Origin: Mucilaginibacter mali
GTDB taxonomy: Bacteria; Bacteroidota; Bacteroidia; Sphingobacteriales; Sphingobacteriaceae
Direction of reading: 5' to 3'
Assembly: GCF_013283875.1 (NCBI RefSeq)
Contig: NZ_CP054139.1
Span: 3,348,001 to 3,412,000, forward strand
Length of the DNA: 64,000 bases
Shown here: positions 15,310 through 24,039 of the stretch, in pieces
Position numbering within the stretch: position 1 is the stretch's first letter
How the letters are laid out: the number at the start of each line of letters is the position of its first letter
Notes under the pieces: generated by a model
Databases searched by the model: none
Told to the model about the DNA's origin: nothing
The model's input: the letters and a program-made list of their open reading frames with translations, nothing else
Program-made: the position numbers and the translations under genes

Positions 15310-16311
15310 ATGACCTTAGCAGGATCCCGTAAAAAAGAAGGAAAATATATTAACCCCATACCCACCAGCGATGGCGGCCTGGGTAAATTGCTGCCCATAT
15401 TAGTAGAATACGCCACCAACAAGGCCGAAAACATCCCTAAAAAAACATTAGGTCCGTTTAAAACCGATACGGCTATTTATAACACCCCGCCGGCAAGCGG
15501 TTTAAGGATAACCTGGGCCGGTCATTCGAGTTTGTTGATAGAGATTGATGGCAAACGCATCCTTACCGACCCGGTTTGGAGCCAGCGGGTATCGTTTTCG
15601 CAAAGTATTGGTCCCAAGCGTTTCTTTGCGCCGCCTATGGCCCTTACCGATCTGCCGCCGCTGGATGCCGTTATTGTTTCGCATGATCATTACGACCATT
15701 TGGACAAAGCTACCATGCAATTTTTTGCAGGTAAAACTATCCCTTTTTACTGTTCGCTTGGTGTAGGGCAGTACCTGGCCGATTTTGGTATAGTGAAAAA
15801 TTATATTAACGAAATGGATTGGGGCGACAGCATGATGATAGGGCATGATTGTGTGCTGACGGCCACCCCTGCCCGGCATTTTTCGGGCCGCGGCATTGTA
15901 AACCGCAACACCACATTATGGTCATCGTTTGTAATTAAGGGCCCTAAACATAATATCTTCTTCGGGGCCGATTCGGGTTGGTTTGAAGGATTTAAGGACA
16001 TAGGCGAAGCTTTCGGTCCGTTTGATCTAACCATGCTGGAGGTTGGCGCCTACGGGCAATACTGGCCGCAGATACACATGGGGCCTGATTATGCTACCGA
16101 CGCGCACCTGGCCCTTAAAGGCAAGGTAATGATGCCCATACACTGGGGCACCTTTAACCTGGCACCGCATGCCTGGTACGAGCCGGCCGAACGTTTGCTA
16201 AAATATGCCAAACAGAAAGATATCACCCTGTTTATGCCCACGCCGGGCACGCCTGCCGAAGTTGAAGAAAAAGGTTTAAACACGAAATGGTGGAAGCCTT
16301 TTATGAGTTAG
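15310..16311 (+). CDS. MBL-fold metallo-hydrolase (NAPE-PLD / RomA-like)
   Basis: A 333-residue metallo-beta-lactamase-fold enzyme. The metal ligands are in SHDHYDHLD (His125, His127, Asp129, His130), and further ligands are probably in ARHFSGRG and FFGADSGWF and in MPIHWGTF. The opening WAGHSSLLIEIDGKRILTDP is the hallmark of the branch that includes N-acylphosphatidylethanolamine-hydrolysing phospholipase D and bacterial RomA/UlaG-like proteins. A phosphodiesterase or lipid-hydrolase role is likely. The N-terminal ~60 residues lack a signal peptide. It stands alone after the hydrolase with an 85-base spacer. Confidence 0.86.
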   Translation: MTLAGSRKKEGKYINPIPTSDGGLGKLLPILVEYATNKAENIPKKTLGPFKTDTAIYNTPPASGLRITWAGHSSLLIEIDGKRILTDPVWSQRVSFSQSIGPKRFFAPPMALTDLPPLDAVIVSHDHYDHLDKATMQFFAGKTIPFYCSLGVGQYLADFGIVKNYINEMDWGDSMMIGHDCVLTATPARHFSGRGIVNRNTTLWSSFVIKGPKHNIFFGADSGWFEGFKDIGEAFGPFDLTMLEVGAYGQYWPQIHMGPDYATDAHLALKGKVMMPIHWGTFNLAPHAWYEPAERLLKYAKQKDITLFMPTPGTPAEVEEKGLNTKWWKPFMS

Positions 16312-16341
16312 GCTCTTATTATTTACCTGCTGTCGCGATAG

Positions 16342-16364
16342 AATTCATCACCCAGTGATGAATT
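16342..16364. repeat. stem-loop AATTCATCA-N5-TGATGAATT
   Basis: A perfect 9-bp stem with a 5-base loop, 31 bases after the metallo-hydrolase stop. The downstream arm lacks a run of T, so a terminator role is possible but weak. Confidence 0.45.
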
Positions 16365-16426
16365 AATATAGACCAATGATTACAAAACATATTCCCTCCC
16401 CTGTTTATATTATATTGAATAACAGG

Positions 16427-16454
16427 TTGCCCGCCTATAAGTTTTGTATATTTA
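16427..16454 (+). promoter_or_regulatory. probable promoter for the ABM-domain gene
   Basis: TTG at 16427-16429, 17 bases, then TATATTTA at 16447-16454, one mismatch from TAnnTTTG. The ATG follows 20 bases downstream. Confidence 0.4.
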
Positions 16455-16473
16455 GCAATAAAATCAGTAAGCT

Positions 16474-16791
16474 ATGGGACGCATTGTAATAGTTGCCTAT
16501 AAACCCAAACCCGGCAAGGCCGAAGCTTTGAGGAAGTTAACAGACACCCATGTACCCCGCCTGCGCGAACAAGGCCTGGTGACCGGCCGCGATCCTATCC
16601 TGTTGGAAACAGCTGATGGTACGCTGATAGAAATATTCGAATGGCTATCGCCTGAGGCTATACAACAGGCGCATCGCAACGAAGAAGTGCATAAAATGTG
16701 GGCCGAATATGCAGAGGTTTGCGATTATGTGCCACTAAATGAGTTGCCGGAAACACATGGGCTGTTTGCGGAGTTTACGCCTTTGAGTTGA
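16474..16791 (+). CDS. ABM-superfamily small protein
   Basis: A 105-residue single-domain protein. MGRIVIVAYKPKPGKAEALR followed by THVPRLREQGLV and GTLIEIFEWLSPEAIQQAH fits the dimeric alpha/beta-barrel fold of the antibiotic-biosynthesis-monooxygenase superfamily, where short stand-alone members are haem-degrading, quinol monooxygenase, or simply uncharacterised proteins. No cofactor residues can be singled out. It has its own promoter and faces the LytTR regulator gene with 35 bases between the stops. Confidence 0.75.
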   Translation: MGRIVIVAYKPKPGKAEALRKLTDTHVPRLREQGLVTGRDPILLETADGTLIEIFEWLSPEAIQQAHRNEEVHKMWAEYAEVCDYVPLNELPETHGLFAEFTPLS

Positions 16792-16826
16792 GATCTCCCC
16801 CCTCTATCGCTATGACGAGGTAGATG

Positions 16827-17558
16827 CTACACAAAATGCAAATGCTCGCCCTTTAACCGCTTCTGCATTTCCTGTTTATAATTGCGGCCAACAGGTAGTT
16901 CATGGCCATTAACCTCGACAGCAAAGGAATAGAATGATGTTATCCGCGAAAGCGAAACAATAAATGAGCGATGTATGCGCACAAACTTATTCTCGGGTAG
17001 CATTTCCTCTAAAAAGCTGATCTTTTGTTTGCTGATATAAGCCTGGTCGGGGGTAATCACCTTTACGTAATCGCGCAGGCTTTCTATCCACAAAATATCA
17101 TTTACGTTTATCTTGATGGTTTTGCGGTCTACTTTGAGGTACAGGAAAGCCTCGGTATCCCCTACCGGCTTTTCGTGGCCGATGACGGCGGTCGGCTTGT
17201 TGTCGTTAAGCTGGTACACCTTGTCTATAGCCCGCAGAAAGCGATCGAACGATATGGGTTTCATCAGGTAATCAACCGCATTTAGTTCAAAACCATCTAC
17301 CGCGTATTCGCTATAGGCTGTAGTAAAGATCACCTTTGGCGGGTTCTTCAGGCTTTTTAGCAGGTCGGTTCCGGTAATACCAGGCATTTTGATATCCAGG
17401 AACATCAAATCGACGGGCTTTTGCTGCAGCAATTGGAACGCATGGATGGCATTATTGCACTTACCAACAATCTCCATATTATTGAAATTGGCCAGGTAAT
17501 TCTCTATCACCTCAATGGCGTGAGGTTCGTCGTCAACTATCAGTACGCGTAATTTCAT
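16827..17558 (-). CDS. LytTR-family response regulator
   Basis: A 243-residue transcription factor. The receiver domain has VDDEP at residues 8-12, Asp55 in LMFLDIKMPG, and the lysine in YLMKPISFDRF. The C-terminal LytTR domain (about 140-240) has LYLKVDRKTIKINVNDILWIE and RIHRSFIVSL and ends with VPVGRNYKQE-type sequence (LPVGRNYKQEMQKRL). LytTR proteins bind paired imperfect repeats. The gene overlaps the kinase stop by four bases (ATGA) and so is made together with it. Confidence 0.93.
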   Translation of the reverse strand: MKLRVLIVDDEPHAIEVIENYLANFNNMEIVGKCNNAIHAFQLLQQKPVDLMFLDIKMPGITGTDLLKSLKNPPKVIFTTAYSEYAVDGFELNAVDYLMKPISFDRFLRAIDKVYQLNDNKPTAVIGHEKPVGDTEAFLYLKVDRKTIKINVNDILWIESLRDYVKVITPDQAYISKQKISFLEEMLPENKFVRIHRSFIVSLSRITSFYSFAVEVNGHELPVGRNYKQEMQKRLKGEHLHFV

Positions 17559-18655
17559 GCGGTTACCATTTGTTGTTTAGGTTGTGGCTGTGTTTGCAGC
17601 TTTAATTCTAATACGGCCAAAAAGGCATCATCATCGTCAAGTATCTTTAATTTGTGAGCCGCGGGATACAGCAAGTCAAGCCTCTTTTTAAGATTTTCCA
17701 GCCCAATATGTCCCTCGTACTTTTCGGGGTTGACGATCTCGGGCTTACTATTCGATATTTTCAATTGCAGATTATCGCCCGTAATGTTAATGTTGATATT
17801 GATCCACGAATCGCCCATGCTTTCGCTGGTGCCATGTTTAAAGGCGTTCTCCACCAAGGGCAGCATGAGTAGCGGAGCTATCGTTTTTTGGCTGGTATCA
17901 CCGCTGATGCTAAAGGAAAGATCCAGCCGGTCTTCATAACGCAGCTTCTCCAGATCCACAAACTGTTGCAGCATCAGTATCTCCTTGGCAAGCGGTACGC
18001 TATCAGCATTGCACTCGTAGAGCATATAGCGCAGCATCTCCGACAGCCCCATTACCACCTGCGGCGAGCGGGGTGAGTTATTGAGCGTAAGCGCGTACAG
18101 GTTATTGAGCGTATTAAACAGGAAGTGCGGGTGTACCTGACCTTTCAAAGCGTTTAGTTCGGCTTGCAGGGCGGCTTGCTTACGCTCGTACCAAAGCTTA
18201 AACAGTTTGATTACCAGCCCAAACCACATCACCATATTAATGGCCTTCAGCGCGTTGATAAAACTTACCCTATCGGTTAGCCTTTGCCAAAAAGTATGTT
18301 TTGCTTCTTCAATATACCCCCAATTAATATTAGGGCTATGGCTTATCAGGTAAGGCGATACAAACCATATATAAACTAAACGGCTCATAACCGCCACCAT
18401 AAACATAATACCCAGTAAATACAACGCGAAGCTTATATAACGGGCATTGAAAAGGTAAACAGGCAGTAACCAATAAGCCACTAAATAAAAATATACGATA
18501 TGCAGGGGCACATAAAACAGGTTATTACGGGCGGAGATGAGATAAGTGCTTTGAACCGAATATATGGTAGTGAATGCTATAAACACAAAAATCCAAAAAA
18601 CAACATGCGCTGTTACACGGTCAACCTTTAATCGCGAAAAAGGCACGCTATTCAT
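17555..18655 (-). CDS. LytS-type sensor histidine kinase
   Basis: A 366-residue kinase of the His_kinase/YehU branch. Four membrane helices span about residues 19-38, 48-68, 76-100 and 135-155 and form the sensor. The phospho-acceptor histidine is His178 in GQVHPHFLFNTLNNLYAL, and the ATPase part has PLVENAFKHG and IGLENLKKRLDLLYP. Start taken at the ATG, one codon after a GTG. It forms an operon with the LytTR regulator by a four-base overlap. The signal is unknown. Confidence 0.92.
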   Translation of the reverse strand: MNSVPFSRLKVDRVTAHVVFWIFVFIAFTTIYSVQSTYLISARNNLFYVPLHIVYFYLVAYWLLPVYLFNARYISFALYLLGIMFMVAVMSRLVYIWFVSPYLISHSPNINWGYIEEAKHTFWQRLTDRVSFINALKAINMVMWFGLVIKLFKLWYERKQAALQAELNALKGQVHPHFLFNTLNNLYALTLNNSPRSPQVVMGLSEMLRYMLYECNADSVPLAKEILMLQQFVDLEKLRYEDRLDLSFSISGDTSQKTIAPLLMLPLVENAFKHGTSESMGDSWINININITGDNLQLKISNSKPEIVNPEKYEGHIGLENLKKRLDLLYPAAHKLKILDDDDAFLAVLELKLQTQPQPKQQMVTA

Positions 18656-18893
18656 CACGCTAAATTACGCATAAGCTTAACAATTAACCGCATGCGCGAC
18701 CGGCTTATCGACTAACAGCGCCATACAACGGACGAAATGCATAAAATCGGGCCTTATCTTCCGGATACCGCTACAAATGCAGTTTGTAGCAGGTGAAATG
18801 TTGTTGATATGCGGTATAACGACGAGTAGCGGTTATACTATTTAATGCCTTTACACAGCTATATCTTAGTACTGTAATTTAAACAACCATATC

Positions 18894-19196
18894 ATGAAAA
18901 AAGCAATCCTAACCATAACAATAGTATCGCTGTGGATACTAAGCAGTAGCGCACAAACCAGGGTAAATGGTACCTGGGTAGTAGAAAGTAATATCCATCA
19001 GCCCAAATTGCATACGGTAAAGTTTTACGGCGATAGTAACCGCCTGCTTTATACCGAAACCATAAAGGGCCGTTTGAATATCGACAAAAAGAAGGTAAGG
19101 GACCGCATGAACAAGGTACTGGATATTTTACTGGCCAAAAACAACGACATGCAGAATAGCGGCGTATTAGCTGCTGCCTTTAAGTTGAAGCTTTAA
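18894..19196 (+). CDS. small secreted protein, function unknown
   Basis: A 100-residue protein starting with MKKAILTITIVSLWILSSSA, a signal peptide with a cleavage site near SSSAQ. The mature part of about 80 residues contains GTWVVESNIHQPKLHTVKFYGDS and ends without Cys. No domain is recognised. In Sphingobacteriaceae such small exported proteins are common and usually uncharacterised. It has a 235-base upstream region holding no other gene and converges on ispG across a palindromic repeat. Confidence 0.65.
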   Translation: MKKAILTITIVSLWILSSSAQTRVNGTWVVESNIHQPKLHTVKFYGDSNRLLYTETIKGRLNIDKKKVRDRMNKVLDILLAKNNDMQNSGVLAAAFKLKL

Positions 19197-19314
19197 AAAA
19201 CAAAGTGATATTTCTCTGCGTCGATTGGGCTTCTGTTAAATGCTGAATCATACAGAAAGGGGTTTTTGTTGTAAGGCAAATGGGGAAGCGCGAACGACGC
19301 GGAGAAGTAAAAAT

Positions 19315-19383
19315 GTAGAGACACGATACCTCGTGTCTCTTTTATTTCGATTATATTGGAGACACGAAGTATCGTGTCTCTAC
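19315..19383. repeat. dispersed repeat family F, copy 1 (GTAGAGACACGATAC)
   Basis: The element starts GTAGAGACACGATAC and ends GTATCGTGTCTCTAC, an exact inverted pair with a short inner palindrome. Copy 2 lies at 41224-41297. The pair of arms can form a long hairpin between the secreted-protein gene and ispG, and might serve as a bidirectional terminator. Confidence 0.85.
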
Positions 19384-19386
19384 GTT

Positions 19387-21405
19387 TTAGGCCGGTTCTA
19401 TCCAGTTGCCATCCTCGCGGATGATATTGATCAGCTCATCAAGCGCGTTTTCCGATCCTACGTTCTTCTTCACCACTTCCTTACTGCGGTAAAGGGTAAC
19501 CTTGCCCGGGCCAGAACCTACATAACCATAATCGGCATCGGCCATTTCGCCGGGGCCATTTACTATACAGCCCATAATACCGATCTTTAACCCTTTAAGG
19601 TGACTGGTACGGCTGCGGATCATCTGGGTAGTCTCCATCAAGTCGAACAGTGTACGGCCACAACTTGGGCACGATATATACTCGGTTTTTGATATCCTTG
19701 AACGGGTAGCCTGTAAAATACCGAAAGCGGTAGAGGTGATCACATCCGTAGCTACTTCAGGGGCATCTATCCAAATACCATCGCCAAAACCATCAACCAG
19801 TAAAGCACCAAAATCGGTAGCGGCGTAGAGTTGCAGGAGGGTAATCTCTTCCTGTCCATGGACCATGGTCCATGGTCCATGGTCTTTCCCATAGCTCCTC
19901 TTCACTATCACCGGCACATCCAGCCCCATTTCTTCTAACTTAAAGAAGAGCGCGCGCTGATCGGCCATGCCGTGGGTTTCGTTGGTTTCCAGGACAAATA
20001 CCAGCGATTTATCCAGTTGTATCGAACCAAAATCATCCGTATCCAGATCGGCATTGGTAATGCGCACCAGGTTCATAGTCGAAGAACGGTCGGAACCGGG
20101 AGCGATATATTCTTTTAGGGTGAACAGTGGATGGCATTGTGCTTTATCGCTTAGTTTAAGCCAGGTATTATAATTATACAGTTGCTTCAGGTTGCCCGGC
20201 ATACTGAACGAGGGCAATTCATCGGCCAGGTAAACAAAATCTACCGATTGCTCACCCATGTTATATTTATCCAGCACCGGCGAATACAGATAGCCAGCGG
20301 CATTCAGTATCGCCGGATCTTTCAGGTTAAGCTTTGAAATATCTACCACTACCCTCGGCACCATATGGCCGCCAATGAAAGCATTCGCTTCGTAGGTTTC
20401 GCGTTTTTTGTATTCGTAGGGAGAGTAAGTTGAAGGCTGAAGGCTGAAAGCCGAAATCTTTCCATCCGTTGCTTTATGCTTTTCGCTTTCGGCATTTCGC
20501 TGAGTGTAACGATTAACCAGCGCGATGGCCACCGGCGCTTCAGCTTCGGGTTCTTCGGTAAGGGATACACGTACAGTATCGCCCAGCCCATCCTCCAGCA
20601 ATGTGCCTATACCCACGGCCGATTTGATGCGGCCATCCTCGCCGTCGCCGGCTTCGGTAACGCCCAGGTGAAGCGGGTAGTTCATGCCTTCGGCTACCAT
20701 GGTTTCTACCAGTAAGCGGTAAGCCTGCACCATTACCTGCGGGTTGCTGCTCTTCATGCTTACCACCAGGTTGTAGTAGCCTAACGACTCGCTCATGCGC
20801 ATAAACTCCATGGCCGACTCGACCATACCCTGCGGCGTATCGCCATAGCGGCTCATGATCCTGTCGCTTAGTGAACCATGGTTGGTGCCGATACGCATAG
20901 CCGTACCATACTCCTTACAGATTTTCACCAGCGGGGTAAATTTAGTAAAAATGCGGTCTAACTCGCCCTGGTATTCAGCATCGGTATAGGTAAGCTGGTC
21001 GAATTTCTTTTTATCGGCATAGTTACCTGGGTTAACGCGCACCTTCTCTACTATCCTTGCAGCCACCTCTGCAGCGTTGGGCGTAAAGTGAATATCGGCC
21101 ACCAGCGGTGTGGTGTAGCCGCGGGCGCGCAGTTGTTTTTTTATCTCGGCCAGGTTCTGCGCTTCTTTAATGCTGGGCGCGGTGATGCGCACGTATTCGC
21201 AGCCGGCATCTATCATGCGGATGCTTTGCTCTACCGTGGCTATAGTGTCCATGGTGTCGGTAGTGGTCATGCTTTGTATGCGGATGGGGTTATTGCCCCC
21301 CAGCGGCACATCGCCAATGTTTACCTCGCGTGTTACAAAACGCGAATATTCGGTAAGCGAATTACAGTACCTGCCCGGCAACAGCTTTATAGCATCAGCA
21401 TTCAT
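19387..21405 (-). CDS. ispG: 4-hydroxy-3-methylbut-2-enyl diphosphate synthase, long form
   Basis: IspG converts methylerythritol cyclodiphosphate to HMBPP in the isoprenoid pathway with a [4Fe-4S] cluster. The TIM-barrel half is residues 20-300 (RIQSMTTTDTMDT, LVADIHFTPN, KVRVNPGNYAD). The reductase half holds the cluster ligands Cys579 and Cys582 in SCPSCGRTLFD, Cys613 in IMGCIVNGPGE, and Glu620. The 672-residue length is that of the plant/Bacteroidota three-part form with a middle insert domain. Two repeat-like sequences lie in frame: residues about 304-326 and 507-518. They are open and do not break the gene. A TAAATTTG box lies 24 bases upstream of the start. Confidence 0.94.
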   Translation of the reverse strand: MNADAIKLLPGRYCNSLTEYSRFVTREVNIGDVPLGGNNPIRIQSMTTTDTMDTIATVEQSIRMIDAGCEYVRITAPSIKEAQNLAEIKKQLRARGYTTPLVADIHFTPNAAEVAARIVEKVRVNPGNYADKKKFDQLTYTDAEYQGELDRIFTKFTPLVKICKEYGTAMRIGTNHGSLSDRIMSRYGDTPQGMVESAMEFMRMSESLGYYNLVVSMKSSNPQVMVQAYRLLVETMVAEGMNYPLHLGVTEAGDGEDGRIKSAVGIGTLLEDGLGDTVRVSLTEEPEAEAPVAIALVNRYTQRNAESEKHKATDGKISAFSLQPSTYSPYEYKKRETYEANAFIGGHMVPRVVVDISKLNLKDPAILNAAGYLYSPVLDKYNMGEQSVDFVYLADELPSFSMPGNLKQLYNYNTWLKLSDKAQCHPLFTLKEYIAPGSDRSSTMNLVRITNADLDTDDFGSIQLDKSLVFVLETNETHGMADQRALFFKLEEMGLDVPVIVKRSYGKDHGPWTMVHGQEEITLLQLYAATDFGALLVDGFGDGIWIDAPEVATDVITSTAFGILQATRSRISKTEYISCPSCGRTLFDLMETTQMIRSRTSHLKGLKIGIMGCIVNGPGEMADADYGYVGSGPGKVTLYRSKEVVKKNVGSENALDELINIIREDGNWIEPA
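19856..19882. repeat. CCATGG-based near-palindrome inside ispG
   Basis: Four CCATGG units at 7-base spacing (GACCATGGTC style) make a 27-base near-palindrome in the coding sequence. It codes residues about 508-518 of IspG (DHGPWTMVHG), which look unlike the family at this place. Confidence 0.65.
20440..20456. repeat. fragment of family D repeat inside ispG
   Basis: AAGGCTGAAAGCCGAAA is the exact inverted complement of bases 7601-7617 in the hemL-hemB spacer. It lies in frame in ispG and codes part of residues 318-325. Flanking bases (CTTTCGGC near 20488) complete a stem-loop. Confidence 0.65.
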
Positions 21406-21428
21406 ATAGGTGCGTTAAATTATCGGGG

Positions 21429-21436
21429 CAAATTTA
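21429..21436 (-). promoter_or_regulatory. -7 box TAAATTTG upstream of ispG
   Basis: A perfect TAnnTTTG element on the minus strand, 23 bases before the ispG ATG. The -33 box is not clear. Confidence 0.4.
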
Positions 21437-21490
21437 CGAATAATGATCGAAGTAGTTATGTTTCAAAAGTCAAACCTGTTATCTTTGAGT

Positions 21491-21676
21491 ATGGCAACGC
21501 AATATATAGTTAACGATAAAGGTGAAAAGACGGCGGTGCAACAGAAACTTGAGTTGACTGATGAGTATAAGAAAATGATTGATACTATGCTCGCCACGGA
21601 AAATACCGCTAAATATGTATCGTATGGTACAATAAAAGAACGGTTTGGAATTTATTCAAACCGTTCAGATCAATAA
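21491..21676 (+). CDS. solitary antitoxin-like small protein
   Basis: A 61-residue protein from the ATG at 21491 (an in-frame start 16 codons earlier is unlikely). The first residues MATQYIVNDKGEKTAV resemble the antitoxin at 47069-47269 (PQYITNENGERISV), where a strand is followed by an E-Y-x-x-M helix (here DEYKKMIDTM). No toxin gene lies next to it; the following gene is convergent. A TATCTTTG box immediately precedes the ATG and would fit only a nearly leaderless message. Its 3' end holds a perfect 10-bp stem-loop (21638-21666). Confidence 0.5.
   Translation: MATQYIVNDKGEKTAVQQKLELTDEYKKMIDTMLATENTAKYVSYGTIKERFGIYSNRSDQ
21638..21666. repeat. 10-bp stem-loop in the 3' end of the antitoxin-like gene
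   Basis: GAACGGTTTG (21638-21647) and CAAACCGTTC (21657-21666) pair perfectly over a 9-base loop. It overlaps the last ten codons, with no T-run after it. It may be a transcription stop before the convergent gene or a mobile-element scar. Confidence 0.5.
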
Positions 21677-21687
21677 TATTTCCCCAT

Positions 21688-22404
21688 TTATCCCGCCGAT
21701 AACAAAAACTTATCCAGCTTCTCCTTACTGCTTAAAAACGTAAACTGATCGCGCAGCAAATAATATTTCTGTATATCAACGGTATAATTGTAAGCCATCA
21801 GCGCTACATCCAGCTTATCATCATCAAAAGTAAACTGGCGCAACAATTCGCTTACCTGCGCTACGGTCACCAGGTTACGCTGCAGGGCCGCTTCTATCAA
21901 TTTCTTTTTACTGTCTTTAAATGGTTCTTTATTCACCAGAACCTGTAACCTCGCAAACTCATCGCGACTGAATACATCCTTTCGGCGTGGGCGATCGTTA
22001 TCAACAGCGGTCTGCAAAAACTGATCGAACTTATCGCGGGTGCTGATAAAACTAAACTTATCGCGCAACTGGTAAAAGTGTTGTGTATCCGCTGTGAACG
22101 GATAGGCCATCAGCGCCCAATCCAGCTTCTCATCGTCGAAGGTAATTTGTTTTAAAACATCGTTCAGCTGATCTACCAAAAGGTACCTGCCCTGCAGGGC
22201 CAATTTAAAAATATTTCTCTTACCATCCTTAAACGGTTCTCTTTTGATCATATCCTGCATACGGGCAAATTCTCCGGGAGATAAGATCCGGCGATAGCGT
22301 TGAGCGTATGGGCGACCATAATCTGCCCTGTTGTTGTTAAAGTCCTGGGCGTAGGTTGCGGCTGTGGTACCCAGTACCAAAATCAGCACCATTATTTTTT
22401 TCAT
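21688..22404 (-). CDS. secreted DUF4476 protein with two repeats
   Basis: Start chosen at MKKIMVLILVLGTTAATYAQ, a signal peptide with cleavage near YAQD. The mature protein has two similar units of about 95 residues. Each unit begins with an (F/L)SxxEFARxQ motif and EPFKD(G/S)K(R/K), continues with QLNDVLKQITFDDEKLDWAL / QVSELLRQFTFDDDKLDVAL, and ends with YxLRD(K/Q)F. This matches DUF4476 proteins of Bacteroidota, which are exported and of unknown role. The insertion sequence begins only 27 bases upstream of the start, so the native promoter has probably been cut off or replaced by one in the element. Confidence 0.82.
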   Translation of the reverse strand: MKKIMVLILVLGTTAATYAQDFNNNRADYGRPYAQRYRRILSPGEFARMQDMIKREPFKDGKRNIFKLALQGRYLLVDQLNDVLKQITFDDEKLDWALMAYPFTADTQHFYQLRDKFSFISTRDKFDQFLQTAVDNDRPRRKDVFSRDEFARLQVLVNKEPFKDSKKKLIEAALQRNLVTVAQVSELLRQFTFDDDKLDVALMAYNYTVDIQKYYLLRDQFTFLSSKEKLDKFLLSAG

Positions 22405-22496
22405 ATTAAAAAGATGTAGGTTGAACACACAAGAGGCTGTCTCAAAAGCGAGGCAGCCTCTTTGTTTTTGAGCGTAATTTTCAGTAACTTAAAGGC

Positions 22497-24023
22497 ATGG
22501 GAGGAAAAGTAGTCTTTAAGGAATATGATCCTGACCAGTTAACCTTTTTACCGTATAAACTGGAGGAACTGGTACCGCAGGGTCATCCGGTACGTATTGT
22601 ATCGAAGGTGGTCGATCAGGTAGATGTTAAACCGATTAACCGCAAGTATAAAGGCGGCGGGGCATCCAGCTTTCATCCGCGGCTGATGCTCAAGCTGCTG
22701 ATCTACGGTTATCTGACCAACACGTATTCTTCACGGAAGTTGGAAGACCAGGCCGCGCAGAATGTACATTTCATGTGGCTTTTAGGCATGAAAAAGCCTG
22801 ATCACAATACCATCAACCGTTTCCGGAGCGAGAAGCTGTCGGGTGTTTTAAAGGAGATCTTCTCACAGATCGTATTGTTATTACAGCAGGAAGGTATCGT
22901 CTCGCTGAAAGAAGCTGTTTTTACCGATGGTACCAAGATCGAATCGGTAGCGAACAAGTACACTTTTGTATGGGGCAAAAGCATTAAGAACAGCAAGGAG
23001 AAGATGAAAGCCCAATTGGATGAACTGTGGAGTTATGCGCAAACCATCGCTGCCGAAGAACTTAAAGACACCGCACCGCTGGAATACAGCGAGATCAACC
23101 CGGAAAAAGTAAAAGAAACGATCTCAAAGATCAACGCCGCCCTGGACGATAAGGAAGATGTCGATAAGAAAGTAAGGCAGAAGCTGAACTATGCCAAAAA
23201 GCACTGGCCGGAGAACCTGGCCCGGTATGACGAGCAGGAAAAGCTGTTAGGCGGTCGCAACAGCTTTTCGAAGACCGACCCGGGTGCCACCTTCATGCGG
23301 ATGAAAGAAGACCCTATGCTGAACGGGCAGCTTAAACCCGGATACAATCTGCAGATCTCCACCCAGGAGCAGTTCATCTTGAACTATAGCCTGCACCAAA
23401 CCACAACCGATTACCAGACCCTTCCATCACACATCGAACAATACGAAACTTTATATCATGCACTTCCAAAAGCGGTAGTGGCCGATGCGGGCTACGGTTC
23501 GGACGAGAACTATGGCGTATTACAGCAAAAAGGCATTGAAGCTTATATCAAATACAACACGTTCGACCAGGAACAAAATAAAGGCATCAAAGCATTCGGT
23601 AATGACAGTTTGCACTATAATGAACAGGAAGATTACCTGGTATGTCCGATGGGACAACACATGCAGCATATCGGCACCGGGCAGCGGGTCACCACATCCG
23701 GCTATGTGCAACTGATCAGCCGCTATCAGGCGCAGAATTGTGAAAACTGCCCCATGCGGGGCGTTTGTCACCAAGCAGCCGGTAACCGCGTGGTGGAGAT
23801 CAACCACAGCCTTAGAATACACAAGCAGATAGCGAAAGAAAGATTGAATACCGAACAGGGCATCAAATACCGAAAGCGACGGCCCGCAGATGTCGAACCG
23901 GTGTTCGCCAACCTGAAGCATAATCACGGCTTCAGGCGATTCCTGCTGAAGGGAATGTCCAAAACCGAGGTCGAAATAGGGTTATTATCCATCGCACATA
24001 ACCTCAGAAAGTGGAAAGCCTGA
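22497..24023 (+). CDS. IS1182-family transposase
   Basis: A 508-residue DDE transposase. The N-terminal DUF772-like domain runs from FKEYDPDQLTFLPYKLEELVP to HNTINRFRSEKL. The catalytic region has TDGTKIESVANKYTFVWGK with the first Asp, VVADAGYGSDENYG with the second, and KYRKRRPADVEPVFANLKHN whose Glu is the third. A cysteine cluster (CENCPMRGVC) lies before the last catalytic residue, usual in IS1182 transposases. The frame is complete with no frameshift. It is the only gene of the element. Confidence 0.93.
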   Translation: MGGKVVFKEYDPDQLTFLPYKLEELVPQGHPVRIVSKVVDQVDVKPINRKYKGGGASSFHPRLMLKLLIYGYLTNTYSSRKLEDQAAQNVHFMWLLGMKKPDHNTINRFRSEKLSGVLKEIFSQIVLLLQQEGIVSLKEAVFTDGTKIESVANKYTFVWGKSIKNSKEKMKAQLDELWSYAQTIAAEELKDTAPLEYSEINPEKVKETISKINAALDDKEDVDKKVRQKLNYAKKHWPENLARYDEQEKLLGGRNSFSKTDPGATFMRMKEDPMLNGQLKPGYNLQISTQEQFILNYSLHQTTTDYQTLPSHIEQYETLYHALPKAVVADAGYGSDENYGVLQQKGIEAYIKYNTFDQEQNKGIKAFGNDSLHYNEQEDYLVCPMGQHMQHIGTGQRVTTSGYVQLISRYQAQNCENCPMRGVCHQAAGNRVVEINHSLRIHKQIAKERLNTEQGIKYRKRRPADVEPVFANLKHNHGFRRFLLKGMSKTEVEIGLLSIAHNLRKWKA

Positions 24024-24039
24024 TAAAAAAGGCTTTTTA
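24015..24039 (+). terminator. possible terminator at the end of the transposase
   Basis: AAAGCC (24015-24020) and GGCTTT (24031-24036) form a 6-bp stem followed by TTAT. The stem overlaps the stop codon. A short stem, so low confidence. Confidence 0.35.

Noticed and set aside
16474..16791. Antibiotic biosynthesis
   Set aside because: The ABM fold is shared by many small housekeeping proteins, and no polyketide or related genes are near.
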